A stretch of 64,000 bases of DNA, from assembly GCA_023443625.1 (NCBI GenBank), contig JAEZTQ010000100.1:4856-68855 (forward strand). The letters are read 5' to 3'. The notes under the pieces are model-generated. The model did no database searches. It saw only the letters and a program-made list of their open reading frames with translations, and had not been told where the DNA came from. The DNA is from Bacillota bacterium. Its GTDB lineage: Bacteria > Bacillota_A > Clostridia > Lachnospirales > Lachnospiraceae. Shown here one piece after another: positions 53,644 through 62,764 of the stretch (the first letter of the stretch is position 1; each line of letters starts with the position of its first letter). The position numbers and the translations under genes were made by a program.

Positions 53644-55209
53644 GTGAAATACATTTATAAAATAGTAATTGTAACATTGGTAAGTATGATAGCCTTCTCC
53701 GGATGTAATAATGGCACGAAAAACCATAGGGAAGGTTCCACCAAGGATTTGGGTGTAACAGGAGGTACTGAGGCGTTGGCCAATCAAGGAACCTGGGCGG
53801 ATATGGATATATCTAAGGAAGTAACGATTCATGGTTATTTAATTGGGAGCCCCCCGGAAGGCCTTGGTGCAGTTTTAGATGCTATAAATATGAAACTAAA
53901 TAAGGATCTGAATGCAACTCTTGAATTACACTATCTGAGCTGGGTTGATTATAAGACAAAATACCCTCTCATATTGGCGGCGGGAGAAGATGTAGACTTT
54001 ATATTTACTGCTGATTGGTGTATGTATACACAGGAAGCAACTAAGAATGCATTTTTAGAAATTACAAAAGATGATATTGCGAAGTACATGCCACGTCATT
54101 ATGCAAATTGTAGACCAGAAGCTTATGAACAAGCCAAGATCAATGATAAGATGTATATGATTACCACATCTACTCCGGATAAGCGAGTATCTTGTCTGGT
54201 GTATCGGAAGGATTTGGCTAAAAAATATGGTATTACAAATTTAAATAAACTGAGTGATTTCACACCGTATTTCAAGGCAATTCTAGAGAATGAATCCAAT
54301 ATTCTACCCATGTATTTGGCCTCCTCCTATGATGGTATCTGGCAACATCTTGTAAATGAGTACAAATATGAAATTAACATATCCAATGGACTCTGCTGTT
54401 ATACAGAAGATAGCGGAGTCAATATTGCACCAATATATAAAGAACCTTATGCTGCTTCCTTCAAATATGCTTTTCGTATTATGAAAGAATGGTATGATGC
54501 TGGTTATGTAAATAAAGACGTACTACCAAATGAAATAACTTCAAGAGAAGCTTTAATTGAAGGTAAATCAGCAATAGCCATAGGGAATACAGTTGATATA
54601 CAACACGTTCTTGCCGCTTGTGAGGATAAAGGATATGAAGTGGGTATCATTCCTTTACTCGATTCTCAAGGCAAAACAGCTGCTATAACATATCTAAATA
54701 ATGGTGTGGCTATCGCTGCATCTTCTGAGAATCCTGAAAGGACAATGATGGTTTTGGATTTGATTATGGAGGAAAAAGATTATAATTGTCTAGCTTATTT
54801 TGGAATAGAAGGCACGAATTATGTTATAACCGAAGATGGAAGAATTGGACCTCCAAAAGGTGTTACCAATGATACCAATACCTATCCTATAGATTCCGCC
54901 GGTTTCTGGTTTACGAATAAGGACCAACATCCTCCTCTAGCTTCCTGGTCCGACGAATATATAGATTTAAAAAGGAGAATTCCTGATATGTTAAGTGCCA
55001 ATCCATACATTGAGTTTTCTCCAAATTTATTAAATATACAAACAGAGGTTGCAGATATTACTTTAGTGACACAGCAGTATATGCAGCCAATGTGTTTTGG
55101 AATGATAGATGATGTTGATGAAGGAATGGAGACGCTGAGAGAAAAGTTGATTTCAGCCGGTATTGATAGGGTGGAATCAGAGGTTAAGAAACAAATAAAA
55201 GACTATTAG
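53644..55209 (+). CDS. Sugar-binding lipoprotein 1 (DUF3502-type)
   Basis: 521 aa starting with GTG behind GAGGGGG. The lipobox is AFSGC. The family 1 fold with C-terminal DUF3502-like region is typical of LplA/YtcQ-type binding proteins paired with LplB/LplC permeases. It is strongly similar to the second binding protein at 57524 throughout (shared GYLIGSPPEG/GYLLGSAPSG, YGITNLNKLSDFTPYFKAI, EWYDAGYVNKD). It is separated from the permeases by a terminator, so it may be made in excess. Confidence 0.9.
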   Translation: MKYIYKIVIVTLVSMIAFSGCNNGTKNHREGSTKDLGVTGGTEALANQGTWADMDISKEVTIHGYLIGSPPEGLGAVLDAINMKLNKDLNATLELHYLSWVDYKTKYPLILAAGEDVDFIFTADWCMYTQEATKNAFLEITKDDIAKYMPRHYANCRPEAYEQAKINDKMYMITTSTPDKRVSCLVYRKDLAKKYGITNLNKLSDFTPYFKAILENESNILPMYLASSYDGIWQHLVNEYKYEINISNGLCCYTEDSGVNIAPIYKEPYAASFKYAFRIMKEWYDAGYVNKDVLPNEITSREALIEGKSAIAIGNTVDIQHVLAACEDKGYEVGIIPLLDSQGKTAAITYLNNGVAIAASSENPERTMMVLDLIMEEKDYNCLAYFGIEGTNYVITEDGRIGPPKGVTNDTNTYPIDSAGFWFTNKDQHPPLASWSDEYIDLKRRIPDMLSANPYIEFSPNLLNIQTEVADITLVTQQYMQPMCFGMIDDVDEGMETLREKLISAGIDRVESEVKKQIKDY

Positions 55210-55290
55210 GAAAGTCCTGGCTTAATAATAAAAAGAAACAGAAAAATCATAAAGAATAATATGGGTATGAAAGACTTTGCAGTAAGTTGC

Positions 55291-55313
55291 AGGGTTTTTA
55301 ATACCCTTTTTTT
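55291..55313 (+). terminator. Terminator after binding protein 1
   Basis: Short AGGGT / ACCCT stem (55291-55295, 55303-55307) followed by seven T; the preceding GCAGTAAGTTGC may extend it. The rest of the 317-base gap shows nothing else certain. Confidence 0.6.
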
Positions 55314-55526
55314 ATGTTTAAACAATTAACGATAGTAATATTTCAAAGAAAATCAAAATATAGCCTTGTGGTTGGCAGGCTCATAACTTTATATAATCTA
55401 CTTATAGAAGATAACAGAGAAAAACAGAAATCAGTACCTATAAAGCAAAGCAGGTTTCGATTTTAATCGCAATTATTGTATTTGGATAATATGGTAACGG
55501 ATGACAACTTAGGGAGGATATTTAGT

Positions 55527-56483
55527 ATGAGTAAGAATGATAGGAATATTACTCGAATGAAAAAGCATCGATTTGTTTTTTTTGGAGAGATATGGAAAAA
55601 TAAGCTGCTATATATGATGTTTTTACCAACGGCTTTATGGTATTTGGTATTTCGTTATTATCCCATGGCTGGAATTGTAGTATCTTTTAAGAATTTCAAC
55701 TATCGGGATGGAATATTCAGAAGTCCATGGAATGGATTAGATAATTTTGAATATTTCTTTAAGTCGGGCAAAGCCTTGCAGGTAACGCTAAATACAATCA
55801 TGTACAATGCATTATTCCTAATGATTTACATCATATGCTCCGCATTATTAGCGATTTTATTGGCTGAATTGACAAATAAAGTATTTAAAAAGATTGCACA
55901 AACGATTATCTTTCTGCCTTATTTTATTTCATGGGTTGTAATATCAAGTTTAATCTATCGACTTTTTGATTATAAAACAGGTGTTTTCAATCATCTAATT
56001 ACATATTTTGGAGGTGCGCCTGTTGATTTGGCTACCAATACTGGTATATGGTATTTTCTCCTTCCCTTCCTTTATATGTTTAAGTGGGTTGGTTATGGAA
56101 GTGTATTGTTTTTAGCCGCTATCGTAGGATTGGATGCTTCCTGTTATGAAGCCGCAAAAATTGATGGGGCGAGTGCATTTCAAAAAATCAAGTACATAAC
56201 AATACCGCTTTTGAAGCCAACGACTATTACATTGGTATTGCTAGGAGTTGGAAGAATTGTAAGAGGAGAATTTGATATGTTCTATCAATTAGTAGGAAAG
56301 AACAGTCTACTGATGGATAAGACAGATATAATCGATACATTGGTTTTCCGTTCCCTCATGATGAACTCCAATTTTGGTATGGCAGCTGCTACAGCTTTTT
56401 ATCAATCAGTTTTATGCTTTGTAATCATTGTAGTAGTTAATAAGATAGTTAAAATGGTTGATGCAGATTCTGCGCTATTCTAG
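55527..56483 (+). CDS. Sugar ABC permease, LplB type
   Basis: 318 aa from ATG 55527; AGGGAGG lies 9 bases upstream, whereas the start at 55476 has no site. Six membrane segments, and EAA loop YEAAKIDGASAFQKIKYI. It pairs with the LplC-type permease that starts 19 bases later. Confidence 0.9.
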   Translation: MSKNDRNITRMKKHRFVFFGEIWKNKLLYMMFLPTALWYLVFRYYPMAGIVVSFKNFNYRDGIFRSPWNGLDNFEYFFKSGKALQVTLNTIMYNALFLMIYIICSALLAILLAELTNKVFKKIAQTIIFLPYFISWVVISSLIYRLFDYKTGVFNHLITYFGGAPVDLATNTGIWYFLLPFLYMFKWVGYGSVLFLAAIVGLDASCYEAAKIDGASAFQKIKYITIPLLKPTTITLVLLGVGRIVRGEFDMFYQLVGKNSLLMDKTDIIDTLVFRSLMMNSNFGMAAATAFYQSVLCFVIIVVVNKIVKMVDADSALF

Positions 56484-56502
56484 GGATTGGAGAAGGAAAA
56501 CA

Positions 56503-57393
56503 TTGAAAAAAAATAAAATTACCTCGCTTGATGCTCGAATTATGAAAACGATTGCGTATGTCTTTATATCACTCTTTGCCTTTTTAGCATTTTACCCCTT
56601 CGCTTCTTTGGTAACTAGTTCCTTTGCTTCTGAGCATGCGCTTGTTCATGACGGATATCGGTTGATTATTAAAGAATTTTCTCTCGCAGCATACGAACAG
56701 ATATTTAGAGAACCGGCTGATATCTTAAGAGCCTATGGGGTAACAATCGGTATAACTGTTATTGGGACCATATTATCCTTGTATTGTTCGACAATGGCTG
56801 CTTATGTGTTATTTCGCAAAGAAGTAAAGTATCGTAACAAAATGGCTTTCTTCTTATATTTTACTGAATTGTTTAACGGTGGGCTTGTTTCTTATTACAT
56901 AATTGTGAGTAAAAATTTGGACCTACGTAACACCTACCTTGTAATGATATTGGTTCCGTTATTCAGTACCTTTAACATATTAATACTTCGTAATTTCTTA
57001 AGATCCTCCATTCCCTATTCGCTTATAGAATCCGCAAAAATTGATGGGGCAAATGATTTTACTATATTTATGAAGATAGCGCTACCTTTATCAAAGGCCT
57101 CATTAGCATCTATTGGATTATTTACGGCTTTGGGTTATTGGAATGACTGGTGGACACCTATGATGTTTGTTGAAAAGGAACCTATGTTTTCCCTTCAATA
57201 TATGTTATATCGTATGTTATCGACTGCACAAATTACCTCAGCAGCATCTGATAATGCGATTATAGTTAATCTTCCAAGAGAGAGTTTGAAACTAGCAATG
57301 ACTGTTGTGGCTACTGGCCCAATTATATTATTGTATCCCTTTGTTCAAAAATATTTTGTTGCTGGTATCACGATTGGTTCGGTAAAGGAGTAA
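56503..57393 (+). CDS. Sugar ABC permease, LplC/YtcP type
   Basis: 296 aa from TTG 56503, preferred because GGAGAAGGA lies just upstream and the family begins near MKKNKITSLDARIMKTIAYV; the ATG at 56458 would overlap the previous gene. Six membrane segments, and EAA loop ESAKIDGANDFTIFMKIALP. No ATPase gene is present; a shared MsmK-like ATPase is assumed. Confidence 0.9.
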   Translation: MKKNKITSLDARIMKTIAYVFISLFAFLAFYPFASLVTSSFASEHALVHDGYRLIIKEFSLAAYEQIFREPADILRAYGVTIGITVIGTILSLYCSTMAAYVLFRKEVKYRNKMAFFLYFTELFNGGLVSYYIIVSKNLDLRNTYLVMILVPLFSTFNILILRNFLRSSIPYSLIESAKIDGANDFTIFMKIALPLSKASLASIGLFTALGYWNDWWTPMMFVEKEPMFSLQYMLYRMLSTAQITSAASDNAIIVNLPRESLKLAMTVVATGPIILLYPFVQKYFVAGITIGSVKE

Positions 57394-57523
57394 TAAAAGA
57401 ATAAGAATTAACGGTTAATGCGAATATTGGTGGGGTCTCATAGATATAACAAAACCAATGGTTAGAATTATAACTAAGATATCCTCTCTGATAGATAAAA
57501 ATGAAAAATTAGGAGGTAGGGGA

Positions 57524-59131
57524 ATGAAAAAAAGTTATTTAAAGAAAGTAAGTAGTTTGTTACTTGTTTTCACCTTGTTAGTTACTATGGCATTCAGTGG
57601 ATGTAGTAACAAACCAGAAAAAGAGGTTGAACCAACAACTGCATCAACGAAGGATACCGATGCAGCAGAAGCAACACCAGGTGTAGAGTCAACAGATCCT
57701 TGGGCGGATGTTGATACTTCAAAAGAGGTAAATCTTGTTGGTTACTTGTTGGGAAGTGCTCCCTCAGGTATGGATAAGGTTGTTGATGCTTTGAACGAAA
57801 AGTTAAAAGCAAAAATTAATGCAACTGTAGAATTCAGATATCTTGATTGGGGTGATTATACCACAAAATATCCTTTGGTATTAGCAACGGGTGAGGATGT
57901 AGATTTTATTTTTACTGCTGACTGGTGTCAATATAATACTGAGGCACCTAAGAATGCTTTCAGAGAGATTACAATGGATGAGATTCAAAAGTATATGCCA
58001 CGTCATTATGAGCTCTGCGATCCCATAGCTTATGAGCAAGCCAAGAAAGACGGCAAGATATATATGATTACTACATCTACTCCTGACGTAAGATGTACTA
58101 TGATGGCATATCGAAAAGATTTGGCAGATAAATACGGTATCACAAACCTGAATAAACTGTCAGATTTTACACCTTATTTTAAGGCTATTGCTGAAAATGA
58201 AACAGATGTCCTTCCAATGTATTTGTCAAACTCTTATGATACACCATATATCTATATAGCTAATGAAACAAGTAATGAAATAAATTCTCAGCTTTTATAT
58301 GGTTTATGCTATGCTACTGAGGATACAGTTATCGATTTGAAACCGTCTTATGAAGAACCATATATCACTCCTTTAAAAACTGCTTGGACCATGATGAAGG
58401 ATTGGTATGATGCTGGTTATGTAAATAAAGATATCTTGTCTAATACAATCACTTCAAGAGCATCCTTCACCGAAGGAAAATCAGCAGTTGCATTTGGTAA
58501 CACTGTTGATATGCAGAGTGTTCTTGCTTCAGCAAAGGATAAAGGTTATGAAGTAGGTCTTATTCCAATCTTGGATGTACAAGGCAAAACCATGGCAATT
58601 TCTTATCTTAATAATGGTGTAGCAATTGCTGCAGATTGTAAGAATCCCGAGAGAACCATGATGATGCTTGATTTAATCATGGAAGAGCCTGAAATAAATA
58701 ACCTTGCTTACTTTGGTATTGAAGGTGAGAACTATGTTGTGACAGCGGATAATAAAATTGGTCTTCCAGAGGGAGTTACCAGTGAGAACAACACTTACCC
58801 TCCGGATGCGTCCGGCTTATGGTTCCTGAATAAAGATCAGCATTTACCTTTAGCTTCTTGGTCAGATGAATATTTGGCGTTAAAAGCTCAGATTCCAGAT
58901 ATGATTTATAAACAGAAGTTTGCAGCCTTTGCACCGGATTTAACTAATATTCAAACAGAGACTGCTAATTTAACGAATGTTCTTCAGCAATATGGCTGGC
59001 CGCTCAATGTAGGTATGGTAGAGAATGTGGATGATGCTATCGCTACTTTAAAGAAAAAGTTAATGGATGCAGGCATTGAAAAGGTACAAAAAGAAATACA
59101 AACACAAGCAGATGCATTTATGGGTCAATAA
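57524..59131 (+). CDS. Sugar-binding lipoprotein 2 (DUF3502-type)
   Basis: 535 aa from ATG 57524; AGGAGG lies about 8 bases upstream and the signal peptide starts there (MKKSYLKKVSSLLLVFTLLV, lipobox AFSGC). It is a paralogue of binding protein 1, identical over many stretches. The clearest difference is the N-terminal linker (KEVEPTTASTKDTDAAEATPG). Binding proteins on both sides of one permease pair suggest duplication and possibly different ligand ranges. Confidence 0.92.
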   Translation: MKKSYLKKVSSLLLVFTLLVTMAFSGCSNKPEKEVEPTTASTKDTDAAEATPGVESTDPWADVDTSKEVNLVGYLLGSAPSGMDKVVDALNEKLKAKINATVEFRYLDWGDYTTKYPLVLATGEDVDFIFTADWCQYNTEAPKNAFREITMDEIQKYMPRHYELCDPIAYEQAKKDGKIYMITTSTPDVRCTMMAYRKDLADKYGITNLNKLSDFTPYFKAIAENETDVLPMYLSNSYDTPYIYIANETSNEINSQLLYGLCYATEDTVIDLKPSYEEPYITPLKTAWTMMKDWYDAGYVNKDILSNTITSRASFTEGKSAVAFGNTVDMQSVLASAKDKGYEVGLIPILDVQGKTMAISYLNNGVAIAADCKNPERTMMMLDLIMEEPEINNLAYFGIEGENYVVTADNKIGLPEGVTSENNTYPPDASGLWFLNKDQHLPLASWSDEYLALKAQIPDMIYKQKFAAFAPDLTNIQTETANLTNVLQQYGWPLNVGMVENVDDAIATLKKKLMDAGIEKVQKEIQTQADAFMGQ

Positions 59132-59166
59132 GGTGCTATTAATTTAAACTAATCCATAATTATAGG

Positions 59167-59214
59167 AGGTGCTTTGGATGATAATTGAATAAATTATCGG
59201 CAAAGCATCTTTTA
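59167..59214 (+). terminator. Terminator of the lpl-type operon
   Basis: AGGTGCTTTG (59167-59176) / CAAAGCATCT (59201-59210) with an inner GATAATT / AATTATC, followed by TTTTATAATT. Confidence 0.85.
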
Positions 59215-59360
59215 TAATTATAGTTTTTATTAGTTCATGGAGCAGGTATACGGTCATTATGACATAATCATACCAGAATGATTTGCCAAATGGGAAGATC
59301 TGATACAAAGCTGGATTTTCATCTGTATAAATTAACATAAGAGATGGAGGAGTAGAATAT

Positions 59361-60587
59361 ATGAACGATGGAGGAATCTTTCAAAAATATAAGAACAGAA
59401 TAAGTTCTAAGAAAAGTAACAATGACCGTATTAGACCTGGAAAAGGCTTCGTAAGAATTAAGACTTATTTTATGAGCTTACGATCTAAGATAGTTTTAAC
59501 CTATATGGTACCAGTTATGTTTATTTTCATTTTAGGATATGTATCTTATCAAAAGGCTTCCTATGGTATACGAACAAATTATGAATCATCCGTAGGAGAT
59601 ACCATTAATATGACAAGTGCATATTTAAACTTTGGCTTTGAAAATGTTAAAGCCACTGCAGAGCAATGCTCGACAGACACTAATATTAATGCTTATTTTC
59701 GAAATTATTACAGCGATGATTTAATTAATAAAAGTATGCAAAATAAGTCTATTAGTAATTTATTTACATCAAAATGTTTATCGGATAAATTTATTTCGAA
59801 TGTCTATTGTATCTCGGATACCGTTGATACAATATCTACTACAAAAAGAATTGAAAGCGGTACATACCAGGGGTTTCTCCTTGCAAGACGGCTCGGTAAT
59901 GAAATTTCAGTAAAAAGGTATGAGAAGGATCTTTATTGGGATGATATGATAGAAGAATTATGGGAGTATCAATGGTTAAAAGAATACATTCCGTTAACGA
60001 AGGAGCTTAAAGACGTATTTTATGAAGAAACTGCTGGAATAATCGATAGGGTAATTAACTTATTTGAGGCAGTTCAACTAGATGCAATATTACAGGAGAA
60101 TGAAAGTGTAAATGATATTTCTCCGGAATATGTAAAGAAAATATCAGTAAAGTACTTTTCAACAACTCGAGATGTTTTATATGCCTTAAGTAAAGGTGAA
60201 GAAGTTACAGAAAAATGGGATGATTTATATGATAGAAAGGCAGATAAGAATTCAGTAAATGTGGTAGCTAATGCACTAAATGAAAAAAGAGCAAAAGAAA
60301 TAATTTTAGATAATACTCGCAAGACAGAAAATATAACCATTACTTCACTCCGTAATAATATAATAACAAATATAGTATTATTTTTAAAGGATAGATATCC
60401 AGTTAGTGATATCGAGAAAGCATTCGAATTCCTATATAAAAAACATAAGAAAAAGATACTTGATATGGATGAAAAAATAATTAATGGATTAGTTTTAGAT
60501 TTGCTAGCCGATCCAGAACAAATGATAAAGAAACCTAAAAGGGATGAAGTTAAATACGATTTACCTGGATTAGAAGGATTGTTATAA
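59361..60587 (+). CDS. Chimera of a chemoreceptor-like N-terminus and a TnsC C-terminus
   Basis: 408 aa behind GGAGGAG. Residues 1-~170 are the start of a membrane sensor (MSLRSKIVLTYMVPVMFIFI, then a Cache-like region) as in methyl-accepting chemotaxis proteins. From about residue 174 the sequence becomes that of the Tn7-type AAA+ regulator TnsC: LARRLGNEISVKRYEKDLYW, IEELWEYQWLKEYIPLTKEL, YEETAGIIDRVINLFEAVQL, then DVLYALSKGEEVTEKWDDLY. The Walker motifs of TnsC and the signalling domain of the receptor are both missing. The junction lies near 59875 and keeps the frame. Both halves are partial, so a functional product is doubtful. Confidence 0.7.
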   Translation: MNDGGIFQKYKNRISSKKSNNDRIRPGKGFVRIKTYFMSLRSKIVLTYMVPVMFIFILGYVSYQKASYGIRTNYESSVGDTINMTSAYLNFGFENVKATAEQCSTDTNINAYFRNYYSDDLINKSMQNKSISNLFTSKCLSDKFISNVYCISDTVDTISTTKRIESGTYQGFLLARRLGNEISVKRYEKDLYWDDMIEELWEYQWLKEYIPLTKELKDVFYEETAGIIDRVINLFEAVQLDAILQENESVNDISPEYVKKISVKYFSTTRDVLYALSKGEEVTEKWDDLYDRKADKNSVNVVANALNEKRAKEIILDNTRKTENITITSLRNNIITNIVLFLKDRYPVSDIEKAFEFLYKKHKKKILDMDEKIINGLVLDLLADPEQMIKKPKRDEVKYDLPGLEGLL

Positions 60588-60627
60588 TAATTAATTTCCC
60601 CGGCATGAATATATATCTAATCATAGA

Positions 60628-60664
60628 AGAGGCTACCTGACGTGAACATAGGTAGCCTCTTTTA
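60628..60664 (+). terminator. Terminator after the chimera
   Basis: AGAGGCTACCT (60628-60638) / AGGTAGCCTCT (60650-60660), a perfect 11-bp stem followed by TTTTATTG. Confidence 0.9.
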
Positions 60665-60788
60665 TTGTTGTTATTAAAAGGAACAACATGGTAATTTATA
60701 TGATTTAGTATTATAATGTAGATAATATTAAAGTGGAATATGAAACTTATTTCCATTGTTTTAAAAAAATGGGTTCGTGAATGCCATA

Positions 60789-60795
60789 GTTATCT
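60789..60795 (+). other. Possible left boundary (attI- or R'-like core) of the cassette array
   Basis: GTTATCT resembles the GTTATAG and GTTATAC cores at the right ends of the attC-like sites downstream. It lies 43 bases before the first cassette ORF, but no paired palindrome is found to its left. Confidence 0.25.
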
Positions 60796-60837
60796 GACAT
60801 GCTTTTTAGTGAATCTAGGATAGAGGAGTTTTGAAAA

Positions 60838-61686
60838 ATGAATAATGAATTATCAAATTTATTTAAGAAATTACAGCCTAATAATATGAGCATAGAAGAT
60901 CAAATTGAACAATTACTAACAGGCACTGTGTTATTTGGAACCATTATTATTGATACATATTCAATTGATGAAACAAAAGATATTTATGATGCTATGGATA
61001 TTGTTTGTAATAGAAAGAACTATTTTTCGTTTGATCATTATGGAATTTATTGTTTTTGGGATTATTATACAAAGGAAATATTATATATCGGTTTATCTAA
61101 TAACTTAAGAAGCAGATTTGGACAACACAATGGATTGCTAGGGAAAAAGGGCAAAGGTAATAAATATAAATATATAAAAGAATATTTTAAAGAAAAAGAA
61201 AGATTAGGATATACATTACTAGTTCAAAGCCCTTATGAACATAACGATTTATTTTTAGATGATAAAAACGATGAGATTAAACAAATTGAAGGAGCTTTGA
61301 TTGAAGAATTTAATATTAAAAATAACAGGTTACCAAAATGGAATGATATTGGTGGTAGTAAAGTTGGTAGACAGCCATCTTATATAAAAAGATATGGTAG
61401 TATATTTAGTATGATAGTCGGTGAAAAAATTGATTTTTTAAATGCAAGGTCTACGTTACGTGAATTATCTCAGGACGTTGTTTTGCTGTCCTATGAAAGT
61501 GACTTGAATATCATAAGAGGACGTATGTATAAGTATGGTGAAAGTTTTGATGAAGCTGTGGAAAAACTGATACAATTTAATAATTTCTATTATAAGAGTG
61601 GAGCTTTACAAGCGGGGTATTCCAATATAAGGTTAATGAATATACGTAATAATAGTTACATTAACAAAAACTTAGTACTATTTTAA
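60838..61686 (+). CDS. Cassette 1: GIY-YIG nuclease-domain protein
   Basis: 282 aa. Residues 69-71 are GIY, 83-85 are YIG, followed by Arg91 in NLRSRFGQH and Glu151 in IEGALIEEF, the catalytic set of GIY-YIG endonucleases. The C-terminal ~110 residues have no recognised domain. The stop codon lies 20 bases before a large attC-like palindrome, so the gene fills its unit as integron cassettes do. A nuclease with no accompanying methylase fits an anti-phage or selfish role; that is inference. Confidence 0.8.
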   Translation: MNNELSNLFKKLQPNNMSIEDQIEQLLTGTVLFGTIIIDTYSIDETKDIYDAMDIVCNRKNYFSFDHYGIYCFWDYYTKEILYIGLSNNLRSRFGQHNGLLGKKGKGNKYKYIKEYFKEKERLGYTLLVQSPYEHNDLFLDDKNDEIKQIEGALIEEFNIKNNRLPKWNDIGGSKVGRQPSYIKRYGSIFSMIVGEKIDFLNARSTLRELSQDVVLLSYESDLNIIRGRMYKYGESFDEAVEKLIQFNNFYYKSGALQAGYSNIRLMNIRNNSYINKNLVLF

Positions 61687-61706
61687 AATAATATCGTGCA
61701 CATCAG

Positions 61707-61833
61707 ATAACAAAATGTTCCCGAACACCCCATCGCCAACCGAGTCGGCGGCTGCATTAGCCGACCCAAAGGGTACCCCGGCATGAGTAGCCACCTGTAG
61801 GCTCAGGGGCGTCGGGAACAAGGAACGTTAGGT
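61707..61833 (+). repeat. attC-like recombination site 1
   Basis: Order from the left: ATAAC (R''-like, 61707-61711), 5-base gap, GTTCCCGA (61717-61724), a ~87-base centre with nested stems (GTCGGC / GCCGAC and others), TCGGGAAC (61812-61819), 7-base gap, GTTAGGT (61827-61833), which fits the GTTRRRY core. That is the R''-L''-centre-L'-R' plan of integron attC sites. Confidence 0.75.
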
Positions 61834-61890
61834 GAAATTGTCAACCTCGATTACGAAATGGATTAACTACAAAAGAAAAGGAAGGTTAGT

Positions 61891-62586
61891 ATGTTAATTA
61901 AAGAATATATGATTGAAGATATATTTAAAATCTTAGAAAAGACAGCTAAATCTTTAATGAAAAATTTAAAAGTAGAAAAGAATGAAATTGATTATGATGA
62001 GATTGAACTAAAAGTGAATCATTTAGAAAGCAAATTTAATGAGTTAAAAAGATTTATAGTCCATTTAAATACTGACAGGATAAGAGCTTTCGAAAGACAC
62101 TTATCTTTTATTATGAAAGACCCGTATGCATATGGTGAAAAAAATCTCGATGATATAATAGATATTGATTTGCCTTTGATTAAACAATTATATTACGAGG
62201 AATTAAAGACATCTCCACATTTAGATCCTGAATTAAGAAGAGCGTGTGAAGGCCTAATATGTAATTGTGAGTATGATTCAGCAATCAGAAAAGCGTTTAT
62301 TGTATTAAAAGAGAGGGCTGTAAGAAACTTTTCCATACAGAAGGATATTGATGGTGATGTACTAGTAAAGAAATTATTTTCACCTAATAATGGTTTGATA
62401 ATTATTGATGATGATGAAAAGAAAAGACGTGAATTCATGAATTATTGTACTGGTTTGTTTGGGTATTTTAGAAATTCATTTGCTCACAATTTAATAAGTA
62501 ATCCTGAATTTGTTGTTGAAGCAGTTATTTCAAGTATAAATATGTTGATCAAAGTACTTGATGATAGAGAAAAATATCGTAATTGA
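61891..62586 (+). CDS. Cassette 2: TIGR02391-family, HEPN-like protein
   Basis: 231 aa. The N-terminal ~100 residues are helical. The C-terminal part matches the TIGR02391 (Hypoth_Ymh) pattern: HLDPELRRACEGLICNCEYD, SAIRKAFIVLKERAV, KLFSPNNG and GLFGYFRNSFAHN. Arg194 and His199 (RNSFAH) form an Rx4H motif as in HEPN ribonucleases, which act in toxin and abortive-infection systems. AAAAGGAAGG precedes the ATG. The stop lies 20 bases before attC-like site 2. Confidence 0.7.
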   Translation: MLIKEYMIEDIFKILEKTAKSLMKNLKVEKNEIDYDEIELKVNHLESKFNELKRFIVHLNTDRIRAFERHLSFIMKDPYAYGEKNLDDIIDIDLPLIKQLYYEELKTSPHLDPELRRACEGLICNCEYDSAIRKAFIVLKERAVRNFSIQKDIDGDVLVKKLFSPNNGLIIIDDDEKKRREFMNYCTGLFGYFRNSFAHNLISNPEFVVEAVISSINMLIKVLDDREKYRN

Positions 62587-62606
62587 TTTACGGTTGACAA
62601 CATCAC

Positions 62607-62738
62607 ATAACAATATGTTCCCGCACACTCCAGCGCCAAAGTGCAAGCACTCGGTGTCCGCATTAAGGCCGCTCGCAAGCTCGCAGCCATGAGCGGCCAC
62701 CTTAAGGCTCTGGGCGTCGGGAACACGAGACGTTATAG
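62607..62738 (+). repeat. attC-like recombination site 2
   Basis: ATAAC (62607-62611), 5-base gap, GTTCCCG (62617-62623), centre with GGCCGCTC / GAGCGGCC, CGGGAAC (62718-62724), 7-base gap, GTTATAG (62732-62738). The outer part is nearly identical to site 1, the centre largely different. Confidence 0.75.
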
Positions 62739-62764
62739 GAAATAAAAGAAGAGGTGAATTGTTT

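Noticed and set aside
60588..60837. Integron integrase gene or attI site
   Set aside because: No recombinase-like ORF lies here on either strand; only a GTTATCT core resembles a recombination point, which is not enough for an attI claim.
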